A stretch of 25,217 bases of DNA from Alphaproteobacteria bacterium (GTDB lineage Bacteria; Pseudomonadota; Alphaproteobacteria; JAEULC01): contig JADZDN010000294.1 of the NCBI GenBank assembly GCA_020851015.1, positions 1 through 25,217 of the forward strand, written 5' to 3'. The notes below the pieces were generated by a model, which saw only the letters and a list, made by a program, of their open reading frames with translations, did not search any database and was not told the DNA's origin. Made by a program: the position numbers and the translations under genes. Shown here piece by piece: positions 18,506 through 25,217 of the stretch (the stretch's first letter is position 1; every line of letters begins with the position of its first letter).

Positions 18506-19351
18506 GTGACCGCGCCGGACGCCCTTTCCTATTGCGCCGCCGAGGTCCGCCGTCACGACCCGGACCGCTACCTCTGCGCGATGTTCGCGCCGGCCGACCG
18601 GCGCGAGGACCTATTCGCGCTATATACCTTCAATCTCGAGATCGCGCGGACGCGCGAGCAGGTGAGCGAGCGGATGCTCGGCCAGATCCGCCTGCAATGG
18701 TGGCGTGAGGCCATCGAGGGCATCTACACCGGCGCGCCGCGCCGTCACGTGGTGGTGACGGCGCTTGCGGCGGCGGCAACGCGGCGCGGCATCGACCGTG
18801 CCGGGTTGGAGCGGATAGTCGACGCGCGCGAGGCCGACCTCGATGACGGGCCGCCGGTGGACCTGGCCGCGCTGGAAGCCTATGCCGGCGCGACCGCGGG
18901 AGAGCTGGCGGTATTGGCTTCGGACCTCCTGGGCGCGGGCGAGGCGGCGCGCGAGCCCGCGCGCCTGGTCGGCACGGCCTGGGCGCTGGCGGGCCTGCTG
19001 CGCGCGGTCGGCTTCCATGCCCGGAACAAGCGGACCTACCTGCCGGGCGCGCTGCTGGCGACGCACGGCGCGCGGCTTGGCGACCTCTACGAACTGCGGC
19101 CGAGCGCCGGCCTCAGCGCGGCGGGACGCGACGTCGCCGACCGGGCACGCCAGCTTCTGCGCGCGGCGCGGTCGCGCCGCGGCGGGGTGCCGCGCGCCGC
19201 CCTGCCGGTCCTGCTGCAGGCGCGCCTGGCCGACGCCTGTCTTGCCCGCTTGCGCCGGCGCGGCTTCGACGTGCTGGCCGCGGACGCGGCCGACCGGCCG
19301 CCGATGGCGGCCTGGGGGGTCGCGCTCGCCTGGCTTGCCGGGCGCTACTGA
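18506..19351 (+). CDS. Squalene/phytoene synthase-like protein (NDUFAF6-like)
   Basis: A 281-residue protein starting at GTG 18506, with GGACAGGGG upstream. 'RYLCAMFAPADRREDLFALYTFNLEIARTREQV' and 'IRLQWWREAIEGIY' match the trans-isoprenyl synthase family, as does 'GTAWALAGLLRAVGFHARNKRTYLP'. True squalene or phytoene synthases have a DxxxD magnesium motif in the first of these regions; here the place reads NLEIAR, and the second Asp motif is also absent (YAGATAGELAVLASDLLG). It therefore probably does not condense prenyl diphosphates. The eukaryotic relatives with the same changes are NDUFAF6 proteins needed for complex I assembly. No carotenoid or hopanoid genes are near. Its usual alphaproteobacterial neighbours, Mth938-like and trmFO, are also in the window. 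Confidence 0.82.
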   Translation: MTAPDALSYCAAEVRRHDPDRYLCAMFAPADRREDLFALYTFNLEIARTREQVSERMLGQIRLQWWREAIEGIYTGAPRRHVVVTALAAAATRRGIDRAGLERIVDAREADLDDGPPVDLAALEAYAGATAGELAVLASDLLGAGEAAREPARLVGTAWALAGLLRAVGFHARNKRTYLPGALLATHGARLGDLYELRPSAGLSAAGRDVADRARQLLRAARSRRGGVPRAALPVLLQARLADACLARLRRRGFDVLAADAADRPPMAAWGVALAWLAGRY

Positions 19352-19395
19352 GCCACCGGTCTGCTAAGGTCGCGGCGGCATCGCAAGTCGCTGGC

Positions 19396-21162
19396 ATGGA
19401 AGCACATCAGCAAATCCCCTATCTGCGCGAGGCCGTGGTGTTCCTGGTGGCCACGGTGGCGATCGTGCCGCTGTTCCAGCGGCTGCGCGCCAGCCCCGTC
19501 CTGGGCTATCTGGCGATCGGGGCGCTGATCGGGCCGCGCGGCCTGGGCCGGCTGGCCGAGAGCCATCCCTGGCTCGGCCATTTCGTGATCGCCGACGCCG
19601 AGCTGGTGCGACGGTTCGCCGAGCTGGGGATCGTCCTGCTGCTGTTCGTGATCGGGCTGGGCCTGTCGGTCGAGCGCGTCTGGACCATGCGGCGCGCCGT
19701 CTTCGGCCTGGGCCTGGCCCAGGTCCTCGCCTGCGGCGGCGCGATCGGGGGCGCGGCCTGGGGCCTGGGTATCGAGCCGCCGGCGGCGACGGTGCTGGGC
19801 GCGTGCCTGGCCCTGTCGTCGACGGCGGTGGTGGTCCAGCTCTTGAGCGAACGCGGCGAGACCGCGACGCGGCTCGGCCGCGCCGCCATCGCGGTCCTCC
19901 TGTTCCAGGATTTGGCCGTCGTGCCGATCCTGTTCCTGGTCGGCGTGCTGGGCGGCGACGGGGCGCACGGCGTCCTGCCCGAGCTGGGTATCGCGCTTGC
20001 CCGCGCGATCCTGGCGGTCGCGCTGATCCTGGCGCTCGGCCGGCTGCTGCTCCGCCCGGTGTTCCGGCGCATCGCCGCGCTGCGCAGCCAGGGACTGTTC
20101 GTGGCGCTGAGCCTGCTGGCGGTGATCGGCACCGGGTGGCTGACGGGACTGGCCGGGCTGTCGATGGCGCTGGGCGCGTTCCTGGCCGGGCTGGTGCTGG
20201 CCGAGACCGAGTTCCGCCATCAGATCGAGATGGAGATCGCGCCGTTCAAGGAACTGCTGCTGAGCCTGTTCTTCGTCTCCGTCGGCATGTCCATCGACCT
20301 GCTGGAGATGGCCGCCCAATTCCTGCCCCTCGTCCTGGCGGTGATCGGCCTGTTCGCGGTCAAGACGCTGGTCATTGCAGGGCTCGGTCGCGCCTTCCGC
20401 CTGCCGGCGCATGTCGCCCTGCCGCTCGGCCTGCTGCTGGGCCAGGGCGGCGAGTTCGGCTTCGCGATCGTGGGCCTGGCGACCGTCACCGGCGTGATGC
20501 CGGCCGAGACGGGCCGCTTCGCGGCCATGGCGGTGGCGCTGACGATGGCGCTGACGCCCTTCGCCGCCCTGCTGGCGCGCGCCGCGGAACGGCGTCTGCG
20601 CCGTCGCGTCCACCACCACGACTCGCCCGAGCCGCCGGAGGACCTGGGCGACCTGGACGGTCATGTCGTCATCGCCGGCATGGGCCGCGTGGGCGGGGTG
20701 GTGGCGATGGCGCTGGAGGCGCGGCAGATGCCCTATGTCGCGGTCGATCTGGACGCGGTCGAGGTGGCGCGCCAGCGCAAGCAGGGCAGGCCGGTCTATT
20801 TCGGCGACGCCGCGCGCCACGAGCTCCTGGCGCGGCTGGGGCTCGAGCGCGCCGCCGCGCTGGTCATCACGCTCGACGCCGCCGACGTCGCCTGCCGCGT
20901 GCTGGCCAGCCTGCGCGACGACTGGCCGGACCTCAAGATCTACGCCCGCGCCCGCGATACCGACCATGCGCGCCTGCTGCTCGACAACGGCGCCACCCAG
21001 GTGGTGCCCGAGACCGTCGAGGCCAGCCTGCAGCTGGCCGAACACGTGCTGGAGGATTTGGGCGTGCCGCGAGACGCGGCCGACGAGCTGGTCGACGCGC
21101 TGCGCGGCGAAATCCTGGCGGCGGTGAAAGAGGACGCGAAGGAGCGGGTTCCCCGGGCCTGA
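19396..21162 (+). CDS. CPA2-family monovalent cation:proton antiporter (Kef-type) with RCK domain
   Basis: A 588-residue inner-membrane protein. Residues 10-395 form about twelve or thirteen helices of the Na+/H+ exchanger fold, with 'PVLGYLAIGALIGPRGLG', 'LGIVLLLFVIGLGLS', the CPA2 segment 'ALSSTAVVVQLL' and 'AIAVLLFQDLAVVPILFL', which includes the conserved QD. A cytosolic TrkA-N/RCK domain (about 420-535) starts with the nucleotide-binding motif VIAGMGRVGG and Asp at the end of the second strand (VAVDLD). The layout is that of KefB/KefC/YbaL potassium efflux systems, which are controlled by glutathione adducts or nucleotides. No KefF/KefG ancillary gene is beside it. It starts 44 bases after the previous gene and converges on trmFO with two bases between stops. 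Confidence 0.92.
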   Translation: MEAHQQIPYLREAVVFLVATVAIVPLFQRLRASPVLGYLAIGALIGPRGLGRLAESHPWLGHFVIADAELVRRFAELGIVLLLFVIGLGLSVERVWTMRRAVFGLGLAQVLACGGAIGGAAWGLGIEPPAATVLGACLALSSTAVVVQLLSERGETATRLGRAAIAVLLFQDLAVVPILFLVGVLGGDGAHGVLPELGIALARAILAVALILALGRLLLRPVFRRIAALRSQGLFVALSLLAVIGTGWLTGLAGLSMALGAFLAGLVLAETEFRHQIEMEIAPFKELLLSLFFVSVGMSIDLLEMAAQFLPLVLAVIGLFAVKTLVIAGLGRAFRLPAHVALPLGLLLGQGGEFGFAIVGLATVTGVMPAETGRFAAMAVALTMALTPFAALLARAAERRLRRRVHHHDSPEPPEDLGDLDGHVVIAGMGRVGGVVAMALEARQMPYVAVDLDAVEVARQRKQGRPVYFGDAARHELLARLGLERAAALVITLDAADVACRVLASLRDDWPDLKIYARARDTDHARLLLDNGATQVVPETVEASLQLAEHVLEDLGVPRDAADELVDALRGEILAAVKEDAKERVPRA

Positions 21163-21164
21163 GG

Positions 21165-22553
21165 TCACTCCGCCGCGTTCGCCGCGGGCGCGCCGAGCCA
21201 GGCGTCGAGGTCGGCGAGGGCGCGCTCGGCCAGGGCCGGCTTGCGATCGGACTTGCGCCGCTGGCGCTCGGTCGCCGCCAGCGGCGGAAACAGGCCGAAA
21301 TTGACGTTCATCGGCTGAAAGCTGCGCGGTCCGCGCTCGATCGTCTGCCCGATATGCCCGCCGGTGATATGGCTCAGCAGCGCGCCGAGCGCGGTCGTGG
21401 CGGGCGGCGGAGCGAGGGCCCGTCCAAGGCGCTCGGCGGCGGCGAACCGCCCGGCCAGGAGCCCGATCGCCGCGCTCTCGACATAGCCCTCGACGCCCGT
21501 CACCTGGCCCGCGAAGCGCAGGCGTGGCAGGGACTTGAGCTTGAGGTCGCGATCCAGCAGGCGTGGACTGTCGAGATAGGTGTTGCGGTGCAGGCCGCCC
21601 AGCCGGGCGAACTCGGCCTGCTCCAGCCCCGGAATGGTCCGGAAGATGCGGGCCTGCTCTCCGTGCTTCAGCTTGGTCTGGAAGCCAACGAGGTTGTAGA
21701 GCGTGCCCAGCGCATTGTCCTGGCGCAGCTGCACCACCGCGTAGGGGCGCCGCCCGGTATGCGGGTCGGTGAGGCCCACCGGCTTCATCGGCCCGAAGCG
21801 CAGCGTCTCGGGCCCGCGCTCGGCCATCACCTCGATCGGCAGGCAGCCCTCGAAATAGGGCGTGTCCTTCTCCCACTCCTTGAACTGGGTCTTCTCGCCG
21901 GCGAGCAGCGCGGCGACAAAGGTCTCGTACTGCTCGCGGTCCAGCGGGCAATTGAGGTAGTCCGCACCGTCGCCGCCCGGGCCCTGCTTGTCGTAGCGGG
22001 ACTGGAACCATGCCTTGGAAAGGTCGATCGACTCCCGGTGCACGATCGGCGCGATGGCATCGAAGAAGGCCAGCGACTCGGCCCCTGTCACGCCGCGCAC
22101 CGCCTCGGCCAGCGCAAGCGAGGTCAGGGGGCCGGTGGCGACGATCACGCTGTCCCAGTCGGACGGCGGCAGGCCGGCGATCTCCTCGCGGCGCAATTCA
22201 ACCAGCGGTTCGGCGAGCAGGCGCCGCTGCACGTCCGCGGCAAATCCGACCCGGTCGACGGCCAGCGCGCCGCCGGCCGGCACCTTGTGGGCGTCGGCCG
22301 CTTCCAGGATCACCGAGCCGCAGCGCCGCATCTCCTCGTGCAGCAGGCCGACCGCGTTGTTGCGCCAGTCGTCCGAGCGGAAGGAGTTCGAGCACACCAG
22401 CTCGGCCAGCGAATCGGTCAGGTGCGCCTCGGTGCCGCGCAGCGGGCGCATCTCATGCAGGACCACGGGCACGCCGGCCCGCGCGAGCTGCCAGGCGGCC
22501 TCGCAGCCGGCAAGGCCGCCGCCGATCGCGTGGACGGGGGAAATATCGGTCAT
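21165..22553 (-). CDS. trmFO: Methylenetetrahydrofolate-tRNA-(uracil-5-)-methyltransferase TrmFO
   Basis: A 462-residue cytosolic flavoenzyme that makes ribothymidine at position 54 of tRNAs using methylenetetrahydrofolate. Evidence: the FAD-binding Rossmann start '[20 protein letters not shown]', then '[13 protein letters not shown]', the family signatures '[26 protein letters not shown]' and '[12 protein letters not shown]', the segment containing Cys '[15 protein letters not shown]', '[14 protein letters not shown]', and '[15 protein letters not shown]' near the C-terminus. The length is normal. The start is ATG 22553. In alphaproteobacteria it commonly follows Mth938-like and phytoene-synthase-like genes; here it is in the opposite orientation, downstream of a toxin-antitoxin pair. 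Confidence 0.97.
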   Translation of the reverse strand: MTDISPVHAIGGGLAGCEAAWQLARAGVPVVLHEMRPLRGTEAHLTDSLAELVCSNSFRSDDWRNNAVGLLHEEMRRCGSVILEAADAHKVPAGGALAVDRVGFAADVQRRLLAEPLVELRREEIAGLPPSDWDSVIVATGPLTSLALAEAVRGVTGAESLAFFDAIAPIVHRESIDLSKAWFQSRYDKQGPGGDGADYLNCPLDREQYETFVAALLAGEKTQFKEWEKDTPYFEGCLPIEVMAERGPETLRFGPMKPVGLTDPHTGRRPYAVVQLRQDNALGTLYNLVGFQTKLKHGEQARIFRTIPGLEQAEFARLGGLHRNTYLDSPRLLDRDLKLKSLPRLRFAGQVTGVEGYVESAAIGLLAGRFAAAERLGRALAPPPATTALGALLSHITGGHIGQTIERGPRSFQPMNVNFGLFPPLAATERQRRKSDRKPALAERALADLDAWLGAPAANAAE

Positions 22554-22602
22554 CGCGCGAATCTAGGCCGAGAATTGCGGGAAGTTAAGGTTTGCCTTGG
22601 AC

Positions 22603-22950
22603 CTAGCCCCGATTTCGCAGGATCGCCTGAATCTGAGCGCGTAGCATCGGCAAATCCTTCTGGGCGACGTTCCATACCGTCGTGATGTTTATCGCAAAGT
22701 ATCCATGAGCCAGACGGTTACGCATGCCCGCGATCTCCCGCCACGGCACCTCTGCATTTGCCACGGTCAGGTCGGTCGAAAGCCGCCGAGTTGCTTCGCC
22801 GATGATTTCGATGTTCCGAATGACGGCGTCCTGCATCATCGCATCCGCCATGAACTGCAGGCGGTCCACGCTCTGAAGATACGTGTCGATCCGCTCGATT
22901 GCCTGAAGGATGTGGTGGAGAAAATCGTCGTCGCGCGACGGCGCGGTCAT
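22603..22950 (-). CDS. hepT: HepT-like (DUF86) ribonuclease toxin
   Basis: A 115-residue all-helical HEPN-domain protein. The RX4HXY motif of HepT toxins is present as RNRLAHGY (Arg77, His82, Tyr84); Arg and His form the RNase site and Tyr is the residue that the MntA partner AMPylates in characterised systems. The 'RNIEIIGEATRRLS' helix is typical of DUF86. Its ATG overlaps the stop of the MntA-like gene (ATGA), the usual arrangement for this type VII system. It would cleave RNA when unmodified. The motif is intact, so the protein is probably functional. It lies 49 bases upstream of trmFO on the same strand. Confidence 0.88.
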   Translation of the reverse strand: MTAPSRDDDFLHHILQAIERIDTYLQSVDRLQFMADAMMQDAVIRNIEIIGEATRRLSTDLTVANAEVPWREIAGMRNRLAHGYFAINITTVWNVAQKDLPMLRAQIQAILRNRG

Positions 22951-23267
22951 ATCGGGCGCGCGTCGGCTAGTACGCGGGCCCGGATCCTGTCTGGCAGATC
23001 CTCGAGCGTCTTCACATCAACGCGCAGACCGATCGCGGCCCCGATCTCATGCTCGAGCTTTACCAAGTCGAGCAAGGAGGTGCCGTCGGCGATGTCCACC
23101 AACAAGTCAAGGTCGCTTGCAGCGGTATCCTCGCCACGAACGGCTGAGCCGAAGACCCGGACATTGGTGGCCCCGTGCCGACTAGCCGCCGCGAGAATTT
23201 CGCCGCGCTTGGCAGCCAATGCTTCAGACGCGCGCATAGATACGGCCCAGTTCAATCGAACGGTCAT
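22947..23267 (-). CDS. mntA: MntA-like nucleotidyltransferase antitoxin
   Basis: A 106-residue minimal nucleotidyltransferase. The Pol beta-type signature GSxxRGxxxxxSDxD is complete: Gly40-Ser41 in VFGSAVRGEDTAASDLDLLVD, with Asp52 and Asp54 as metal ligands. In studied pairs such a protein transfers AMP to the Tyr of HepT and silences it. The first ATG (23267) gives ten extra residues; ATG 23237 (MRASEALAAKR) would give the more common family length, and neither has a strong Shine-Dalgarno sequence. It is the first gene of the pair and overlaps hepT by four bases. Promoter elements in the 218 bases upstream are not clear. Confidence 0.88.
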   Translation of the reverse strand: MTVRLNWAVSMRASEALAAKRGEILAAASRHGATNVRVFGSAVRGEDTAASDLDLLVDIADGTSLLDLVKLEHEIGAAIGLRVDVKTLEDLPDRIRARVLADARPI

Positions 23268-23485
23268 TCTAGCAGCGCGGTCCGCAATTTAGTATCGGAA
23301 TTCAAGCCGATTGGAGGCGGAGAGCGGGGCGCAGCGGCATCTTGCACGATCGCTGGCTACCTGCACCGTCCTGGCCGATTGCGCATCCCGTTCGGCCTAC
23401 CTGGCCGCGACGATCCGTATACGGGGGATGGTCTGTGCGGGGCTGTGATGCCCGTCACAGCCCAAATGGCGACTCGGCCGCGCGC

Positions 23486-24340
23486 CTAGAGTCGCAGATT
23501 CATCAGGACGAGGCCCGTCACGATCAGACCGGCCGCCAGAAGCCGCCGCAGGCCGAACGGCTCGCCCAGGATCCGCGTGCCGATCACGGTGGCGAACAGC
23601 ACCGAGGTCTCGCGCAGCGCCGCCACATGCGCCATGGCCCCGATGCTCAGCGCATAGATCGCAAGCCCGTAGCCGAGCGTGGCGATGACCCCGCCGACGC
23701 AGGCCCGCCAGCCTTCGACCCGCATGTAGCCGACCACCTGGGTCGGCCGATTGACCCACAGCGCATAGGCCAGCACCCATGGCCCCTCGACCACGTTGAG
23801 CCAGGCGATGTAGGCGATCGCGTTGCCCGAGGCGCGGCTGCCCAGGCCGTCGGTGACGGTGTAGCCGGCGATCGTCACGCCGGTGACGACGGCGAAGACC
23901 GTGCCGCGCCCGCCCCAGTTGCTGAGCCCCTTCGCCAGCGCCAACCCCATGACCCCGAGCGAGACCAGCAGCACGCCGGCAAGCTCGTAGCCCAGCAGAT
24001 GCTCGCCGATCAGCGTGCCGGAAAAGATCGCGACCAGCGTGGGGCCCAGGCCGCGGGCGATCGGATAGACATGGCTGAGATCGCCATGCGCATAGGCGCT
24101 GAGCAGGAAGAAGAAATAGAACACGTGGATCACGCCCGAGAGCGCCAGCCAGGGCCATCCCGCCCACGACATCGGCCCGGCGAAGGGCAGGGCGATGGCT
24201 CCGATCACCGTGCCTGTGGCCATGATGATGCCGAACGAGGTCAGCCGGTGCCGCCGGTCCGCCTTGACGATGGCGTTCCACGAGGCGTGCATCAGGGCGG
24301 AGCAAAGGATCAGCACGACGAGCGCGGCGTCGAGCTTCAT
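23486..24340 (-). CDS. EamA/DMT-family transporter
   Basis: A 284-residue inner-membrane protein with ten predicted helices arranged as two EamA repeats. The first contains 'ALMHASWNAIVKADRRHR', the second starts near 'GTVFAVVTGVTIAGYTVTDGLG', and each ends in 'AHGDLSHVYPIARGLGPTLVAIFSGTLIGE' or 'ALSIGAMAHVAALRETSVLFATVIGTRILGE', the paired family signature. DMT transporters move amino acids, nucleotides or other metabolites; the substrate cannot be read from the sequence. The start is ATG 24340, with GAAGGG upstream. It is a single gene, divergent from the small membrane protein at 24569. Confidence 0.87.
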   Translation of the reverse strand: MKLDAALVVLILCSALMHASWNAIVKADRRHRLTSFGIIMATGTVIGAIALPFAGPMSWAGWPWLALSGVIHVFYFFFLLSAYAHGDLSHVYPIARGLGPTLVAIFSGTLIGEHLLGYELAGVLLVSLGVMGLALAKGLSNWGGRGTVFAVVTGVTIAGYTVTDGLGSRASGNAIAYIAWLNVVEGPWVLAYALWVNRPTQVVGYMRVEGWRACVGGVIATLGYGLAIYALSIGAMAHVAALRETSVLFATVIGTRILGEPFGLRRLLAAGLIVTGLVLMNLRL

Positions 24341-24568
24341 GGCGGAGGCCCTTCCGGCCGGCGGTGGGGCCGCAAGCTACAGTTTTGTGACGGCAGATGC
24401 CAGGAATTGCCTGACTTTTACCCGGCCGACCGGGATCGGTAACCTTTCTCGAACATTGTCGCACTACGCTGCGGGAGAGGCAGGTTGGGGCTTGCGGCGG
24501 CGGGCTTAACTTTTGCCTGTGTTCATGTTCAGTGATAACCGTAATACGAGATCATCTGGAACGGCCGT

Positions 24569-24856
24569 ATGGGAAACGAAGCACTCAGCGCCCTGATCGT
24601 GATCGCCGCCTTCGCGCCGATCGCGCTGCAGCACTTCGCGCCGGACAGCATCCGCCACCCCGGCCGCTACCACGCCCTCGCCGTCGCCCAGATTTTGACG
24701 AGCATCGGCCTGTTCGTGATCCTGCCGCCGCAGGTCTTCTTCATGTACTGGTGCATCCTGCCGGCCCTGTTCGGGGCATGGCATTTCTGGCGCGCCCTGA
24801 AGCCGCGCCCGCCCGTGCCGGTGCCACCTCGGGCGCAGCCTCTGCCAGGCAAATAG
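24569..24856 (+). CDS. Small hypothetical membrane protein
   Basis: A 95-residue protein. Hydrophobic segments at about residues 5-20, 38-53 and 55-72 and a proline-rich basic tail (KPRPPVPVPPRAQPLPGK) suggest an integral membrane protein with a cytosolic C-terminus. No family is recognised. The Shine-Dalgarno sequence is weak (GGAACGG about 8 bases before the ATG). Support for coding is the sharp hydrophobic pattern and the absence of a competing frame. A 6-bp GCGCGC stem with CTTC loop (24856-24871) begins on the last base of its stop codon, but no T-run follows. It stands alone between the EamA gene and the non-coding end of the window. Confidence 0.5.
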   Translation: MGNEALSALIVIAAFAPIALQHFAPDSIRHPGRYHALAVAQILTSIGLFVILPPQVFFMYWCILPALFGAWHFWRALKPRPPVPVPPRAQPLPGK

Positions 24857-24872
24857 CGCGCCTTCGCGCGCG

Positions 24873-25217
24873 AGTAAGCTGGCGAACGCCTGGGCTTGAC
24901 CGCTTCCCCGCCCACGGCAACACGACAACGTCGATCGTGTATTCCTCGTCGATGCCCACGTGCCTTGCCGCCGCTGGTGGGGAAGTAGCGCAGCACGTTC
25001 TCTTCCATCGTCATGCCCGCGCTTGTCCCACGCCTGTCCGGTTTGCGAACCGCCGCCGAGTAGATCTCGTGTTTGGTCCCCCCTCCCCTTGCGGGAGGGG
25101 GTTAGGGGGAGGGGCCGCACGCGCGCTTTCGCAGCTTGAGACGCCAAGGCACGGCGAAATAGAATCGAACCGCCATCGCACTGCTGACACGAGGCCGAAG
25201 CGCGAATCCGCGATCTC
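24873..25217. other. End region without a convincing gene
   Basis: About 345 bases without a supported gene. The minus strand has two short overlapping frames that look like one broken peptide: one begins at ATG 25014 (MTMEENVLRYFPTSGGKA) and the other continues as 'GIDEEYTIDVVVLPWAGK' in a different frame, the switch lying near 24959-24963. No family is recognised and the frame is short, so this is only a possible relic. A C/G-rich palindrome lies at 25079-25101. Beyond it nothing could be assigned. Confidence 0.35.
25074..25112. repeat. C/G-rich palindrome (REP-like)
   Basis: CCCCCTCCC (25079-25087) and GGGAGGGGG (25093-25101) form a perfect 9-bp stem around CTTGC, and a third arm, AGGGGGAGGGG, follows after TT. 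This 'CCCTCCCC-TTGC-GGGAGGGGGTTAGGGGGAGGGG' layout is a common intergenic repeat type in several alphaproteobacterial genomes. Thirteen bases of the left arm (GTCCCCCCTCCCC) are identical to 143-155. No transposase is near. Confidence 0.7.

Noticed and set aside
19345..22685. Long open frames of 888 and 960 codons covering the antiporter and trmFO on wrong frames
   Set aside because: They span two unrelated, clearly recognised genes and have low-complexity Arg/Gln-rich translations.
22705..23292. Plus-strand frame of 195 codons across mntA-hepT
   Set aside because: The opposite strand has two families with complete active sites and coupled ATGA overlap; the plus frame shows no motif.
24856..24871. 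GCGCGC-CTTC-GCGCGC hairpin at the end of the small membrane protein gene
   Set aside because: It has a neat stem but no following T-run on either strand, so a terminator cannot be claimed.
25145..25170. GGTTCGATTCT on the minus strand, resembling a tRNA T-loop
   Set aside because: The flanking bases do not form a T stem and no acceptor, D or anticodon arm could be built.

Overview
The window is very GC-rich, densely coded DNA from an alphaproteobacterium, probably a Rhodospirillales-like lineage. The evidence is the gene order (pcm, an NlpD-type LysM/M23 lipoprotein, a DUF815 ATPase, yajC, secD, secF, a Mth938-like gene, and further on a phytoene-synthase-like gene and folate-type trmFO), plus PleC/DivJ/PdhS-type histidine kinases preceded by CtrA-like TTAA-N7-TTAA boxes. 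The exact taxon cannot be fixed from the sequence alone.

Layout. 1-4605: the 3' end of pcm, the nlpD-like gene, a minus-strand polytopic membrane protein with its own promoter, the minus-strand DUF815 ATPase, then a clear promoter leading to yajC. 4636-8471: secD, secF, a Mth938-like gene and a RlmM-like 2'-O-methyltransferase, all tightly packed on the plus strand. 8559-11830: a less GC-biased block with a small-molecule-type methyltransferase, a membrane-anchored SGNH hydrolase, a 38-residue membrane protein and, on the other strand, a methyltransferase broken by a single-base frameshift. 11982-16780: two large paralogous membrane sensor kinases in tandem on the minus strand, with no response regulator nearby; each has a perfect TTAA-N7-TTAA box 35-50 bases before its start. 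16875-18474: a perfect terminator hairpin, a PuuD-type membrane domain gene and a Tat-exported Fe-type superoxide dismutase. 18506-22553: a phytoene-synthase-like gene with an altered active-site motif, a CPA2 antiporter with an RCK domain, and convergent trmFO. 22603-23267: a MntA-HepT type VII toxin-antitoxin pair. 23486-25217: an EamA transporter, a small membrane protein and a non-coding tail with a C/G-rich palindrome of the same family as one lying inside the nlpD-like coding region.

How the parts relate. YajC-SecD-SecF are the accessory part of the Sec translocon. The pcm/nlpD/DUF815 and Mth938/phytoene-synthase-like/trmFO genes are its usual alphaproteobacterial neighbours, so the roughly 11 kb between the Mth938-like gene and the phytoene-synthase-like gene looks like lineage-specific cargo. 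The most interesting part is the tandem kinase pair. Their HisKA domains resemble the PdhS family that feeds DivK/PleD and, through them, CtrA, and CtrA-type boxes sit in front of both genes. This suggests duplicated cell-cycle kinases in a CtrA feedback loop, each with its own large extracytoplasmic sensor. That link is inferred from sequence motifs only.
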